Of a stretch of 64,000 bases of DNA, positions 62,000 to 64,000 are shown piece after piece. The notes under the pieces were generated by a model, which worked only from the letters and a program-made list of their open reading frames with translations, was not told where the DNA came from and ran no database searches. Made by a program: the position numbers and the translations under genes. Source of the stretch: Shewanella baltica (GTDB taxonomy: Bacteria; Pseudomonadota; Gammaproteobacteria; Enterobacterales; Shewanellaceae); NCBI RefSeq assembly GCF_900456975.1, contig NZ_UGYM01000002.1:3844001-3908000 (forward strand), given 5' to 3'. Each line of letters starts with the position of its first letter. The stretch's first letter is position 1.

Positions 62000-62386
62000 T
62001 TAGAACCCGTTTTTCATTTCAGATAAGCTCCAGATAGGTTCTTCGTCCTTCCACCATACTAATGTTAGAAACTCATCATTATGGTAATGGAATGCGTGTT
62101 CATGCACTACAGCACCACTTGCAAGGTCTTCTCTGCACCAAATATCACCATCTACAACTGTAGGCCCTAAATCGTTTCCTGTTTTGATCAAAGTGTATAT
62201 TGCGGAACCTATTGGAACCCTTTGAGGAGGAAAAAACTCACCAGGAAGTTGAGGTGAATGATTAAAATAATTTCTAATCCCTTCTTTGTTGTAAGAGGCG
62301 AAGAACGCCATATGGTGATTCATTGCGATAATCCGCCTCAGCGTTGCCATGAAACTTCCTGCGAACAAGCTTTTTACATATCTCAC
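62000..62386 (-). CDS. C-terminal part of an ImmA/IrrE-like protein, separate frame
   Basis: 128 residues beginning at a GTG that overlaps the stop of the upstream half (GTGA). The first ~35 residues (SLFAGSFMATLRRIIAMNHH) look like the helical segment that follows the metallopeptidase core in ImmA/IrrE proteins (normally FGVSLTA-RR...), and the rest looks like the small C-terminal domain of that family. One frameshift would join the two parts into a ~260-residue protein of normal length. Confidence 0.6.
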   Translation of the reverse strand: MRYVKSLFAGSFMATLRRIIAMNHHMAFFASYNKEGIRNYFNHSPQLPGEFFPPQRVPIGSAIYTLIKTGNDLGPTVVDGDIWCREDLASGAVVHEHAFHYHNDEFLTLVWWKDEEPIWSLSEMKNGF

Positions 62387-62793
62387 AGCATATCCGTACC
62401 CGTAATAACAGGCTTGATCATAAAATGCGGAATTATGAGTTCAGAGGCGAAATCGTTGGCAATTTTTTCACTCGGTTTAACCTTATGTAGGCAGTTTTCA
62501 CCTAAATCGCTTTTGGAACATAAATTCCCAATTTTTCCTCTGTCCTTGAACCAGTGGCCTAGCTCATGCCCAATAGAAAAATTCTGTCTTTCTATTGACG
62601 ATGTTTCATTGACAGTAATAATCGCTTTACTATCAACACCTATGATTCTCGCCTCGCATCCACATAGTGGTTTTCTTTTAACGATAGCGTTTTTGTAAAA
62701 AGCTATCCCTTCTAGATCAATATCTCTCGGGTCTGAAATACCAAGTTCATAATAAAGCTCAAAAACTTCATTTTGAATTTTTAGACTCGTCAT
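62383..62793 (-). CDS. ImmA/IrrE-family metallopeptidase, N-terminal part
   Basis: 136 residues with the zinc motif HELGH in SIGHELGHWFKDRG and the downstream glutamate context KIANDFASELIIP. Relatives cleave XRE-type repressors to induce mobile elements, or act as stress switches or toxins. It stops after ITGTDML, where the family normally continues; the continuation is in the next frame. It overlaps the upstream 89-residue gene by 4 bp, so the set is one operon. Confidence 0.75.
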   Translation of the reverse strand: MTSLKIQNEVFELYYELGISDPRDIDLEGIAFYKNAIVKRKPLCGCEARIIGVDSKAIITVNETSSIERQNFSIGHELGHWFKDRGKIGNLCSKSDLGENCLHKVKPSEKIANDFASELIIPHFMIKPVITGTDML

Positions 62794-63059
62794 CCTACCT
62801 GTAACTGCATACGCTGCGTGGCGAGCCAGAGAGCAACGTCTTTGGTCAACGCAAACTTACCGCGCCGATTTTCAATACTAAACACCGCAATAGGGAGCGT
62901 TTTCTTATAAACCGCTTGCCGAAAAGCGCCCGATGACACATACCCCAATGCTTTGTGTAAGTTGCTGCCACCAATGACAGGCCCATATTGCACCATCAGT
63001 GATGCTTCCAGTTTTTCAGCAAGCTGGACGACATTCGGTAATGTGGTTTCAGTGATCAT
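62790..63059 (-). CDS. Small DNA-binding-like protein
   Basis: 89 residues (VVQLAEKLEASLMVQYG..., then IGGSNLHKALGYVSSGAFRQ, ending FALTKDVALWLATQR). The middle resembles an AlpA/excisionase-like winged helix seen in small proteins encoded on mobile elements. No named family with certainty. It forms an operon with the ImmA/IrrE genes (4-bp overlap) and could be the DNA-binding partner that the peptidase acts on. Divergent from the gene at 63214. Confidence 0.55.
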   Translation of the reverse strand: MITETTLPNVVQLAEKLEASLMVQYGPVIGGSNLHKALGYVSSGAFRQAVYKKTLPIAVFSIENRRGKFALTKDVALWLATQRMQLQVG

Positions 63060-63213
63060 CAGAGTTTTGCGCTAACGGTTAGTGACAACTGTTTTAACCA
63101 TAGGACTAACCTAGTAAAACGTACATGAGTAAGGTTAAAACCATTTCGATCCTCACATTTGGGCTAAAATTACGTCATTATGCGTTACTAAGCGCTGTTA
63201 ATGCGTTTTTGCA

Positions 63214-64000
63214 ATGGCCATTGAAAATTCGGGACGTCGAGGACGCCCGCCCAGAAATAGAGTTGAGATCTTACGTACTCGGGTATTAATGGAGAAGGTA
63301 TGTGCGTATGCAGGAATTGCCGTCAAAGGCTACCAGTGTGAGCGTTTATTTGAACCCGGAACCATCACGCGCAAAGACGACGGCACACGCATGCGTTCCT
63401 GTAAATGGGATCGTTATCTTCTCGGTACACACTCTCCATCACCGCAAACCTTGAGAAAGATTTATGGCCACATGAGTCCATCACAGGCAAAAGCCTTGCA
63501 AGTGTTTTATGAGCATCCCATGTGGGTCGCGCTGGCAGAAGGCCCACTCGATGCAGACTATTGGCAACGCTTTTACCAATCGCTTCCGCTTTCCATTCAA
63601 CAACTGATATTTAAACGCAATACCAGTGGTTCTCAGCCAAAATCATTGAAGATCATCAGAGACAGTACCGTGCAGGGGCTATTAAGAATATGGAACCATG
63701 ACGCCTTTGCCTGCCTTATCGCACTTTGTCGGGATAAGAGCATTACCGTTGATTTTCAAGCACAGCAAAGTCTGTCATTCGCCGTGCACAAATACGTTCA
63801 ATATCTGCTTATCAGTGATTTCAGCCATATCCCCATGTTGTTGTGGACGTACTTTGAGCAAGTGATTGTCGAAGACTCACGCTTATCAAAATGCGATTTG
63901 GATCTATGGCAAGGAGGGTTTGAGCAGACCTTTTGCTATGCGCAAGCCATGCTGAGTTTTCTACTAGCCGCAGAAGATTTAGGTATTGTCGGCAGTTTTA
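63214..64000 (+). CDS. Unrecognised island protein, runs off the window
   Basis: The frame is open from ATG 63214 to the last base, at least 262 residues (MAIENSGRRGRPPRNRVEIL..., then WDRYLLGTHSPSPQTLRKIY). A basic N-terminus with an RGRPP AT-hook-like motif is followed by a helical, mostly soluble sequence; no catalytic motif seen. Its 3' part is duplicated at 48848-49198, which predicts roughly 60 further codons and an end like KHLAKHQQVSIRH. Divergent from the ImmA/IrrE operon. Possibly a regulator or replication/transfer accessory protein; the family is unknown to me. Confidence 0.65.
   Translation, partial: MAIENSGRRGRPPRNRVEILRTRVLMEKVCAYAGIAVKGYQCERLFEPGTITRKDDGTRMRSCKWDRYLLGTHSPSPQTLRKIYGHMSPSQAKALQVFYEHPMWVALAEGPLDADYWQRFYQSLPLSIQQLIFKRNTSGSQPKSLKIIRDSTVQGLLRIWNHDAFACLIALCRDKSITVDFQAQQSLSFAVHKYVQYLLISDFSHIPMLLWTYFEQVIVEDSRLSKCDLDLWQGGFEQTFCYAQAMLSFLLAAEDLGIVGSF

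Larger units (their letters stand above)
44316..64000. mobile_element. Genomic island in tRNA-Leu(CAA), right end outside window
   Basis: Begins at the tRNA fragment and carries integrase, XRE regulator, duplicated toxin-like cassettes, IS remnants and decayed duplicated genes, with many stretches more AT-rich than the chromosome to the left. By the orientation of the fragment, the intact tRNA-Leu should be at the other end, and I find no tRNA between 44.4 and 64 kb. Confidence 0.75.

Overview
The window is chromosomal DNA of a Shewanella of the putrefaciens/baltica/oneidensis type. This rests on recognised protein families and on a gene order I recall from Shewanella: nap genes, LysR, EF-G2, GGDEF protein, single-chain acyl-CoA carboxylase, LysR, OXA-48-like beta-lactamase, peptidase C15-like protein, sprT, endA, rsmE, gshB. 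No database search was possible.

Layout. 1-2.1 kb holds the 3' end of a periplasmic nitrate reductase operon (napA partial, napB). 2.3-7.7 kb holds a small hypothetical gene, a LysR regulator, a second elongation factor G and a membrane diguanylate cyclase. 8.1-10.7 kb is an insertion-sequence patch: an apparently intact IS110/IS1111-type element, then a decayed IS630-family element. 10.7-16.4 kb is a complete rRNA operon on the minus strand with P1/P2 promoters, two boxA sites and no tRNA in its spacer. 16.8-25.9 kb is the OXA-48-like progenitor-type locus: a giant carboxylase, LysR, a class D beta-lactamase with an N-terminal insertion, and a C15-peptidase-like protein that lacks its catalytic cysteine. 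26-35.4 kb is mostly housekeeping: endA, rsmE, gshB, alkaline phosphatase, rsmC, a FapA/DUF342 protein and an M50 protease. 35.5-40.3 kb is a MacA-MacB-outer-membrane-factor export operon. 40.7-44.2 kb is the molybdate system modE / modABC with a clear ModE operator; molybdate feeds the molybdenum cofactor used by NapA.

From 44,316 to the end of the window lies a genomic island. Its left border is a 55-bp 3' fragment of tRNA-Leu(CAA), next to a tyrosine integrase. The intact tRNA should lie beyond the right edge, so the island is larger than 19.6 kb. It carries an XRE regulator with a palindromic operator, a membrane protein, a DUF1566 lipoprotein, and two tandem copies of a three-gene cassette. 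Each cassette has a ~1,400-residue secreted YD-repeat protein, a separate small secreted protein with the RHS-associated core and a variable C-terminal tip, and a small unrelated gene coupled to it, probably an immunity gene. The split between shell and core is the same in both copies, down to a 23-nt intergenic spacer and its ribosome-binding site. This is the most interesting system in the window. A 310-bp identical block shared by the copies indicates gene conversion, and a G7 tract in copy B shifts the frame near the end of its shell gene. Further right are an ImmA/IrrE-like metallopeptidase split in two, a small DNA-binding-like protein, and a gene running off the edge whose 3' part is duplicated at 48.85 kb.
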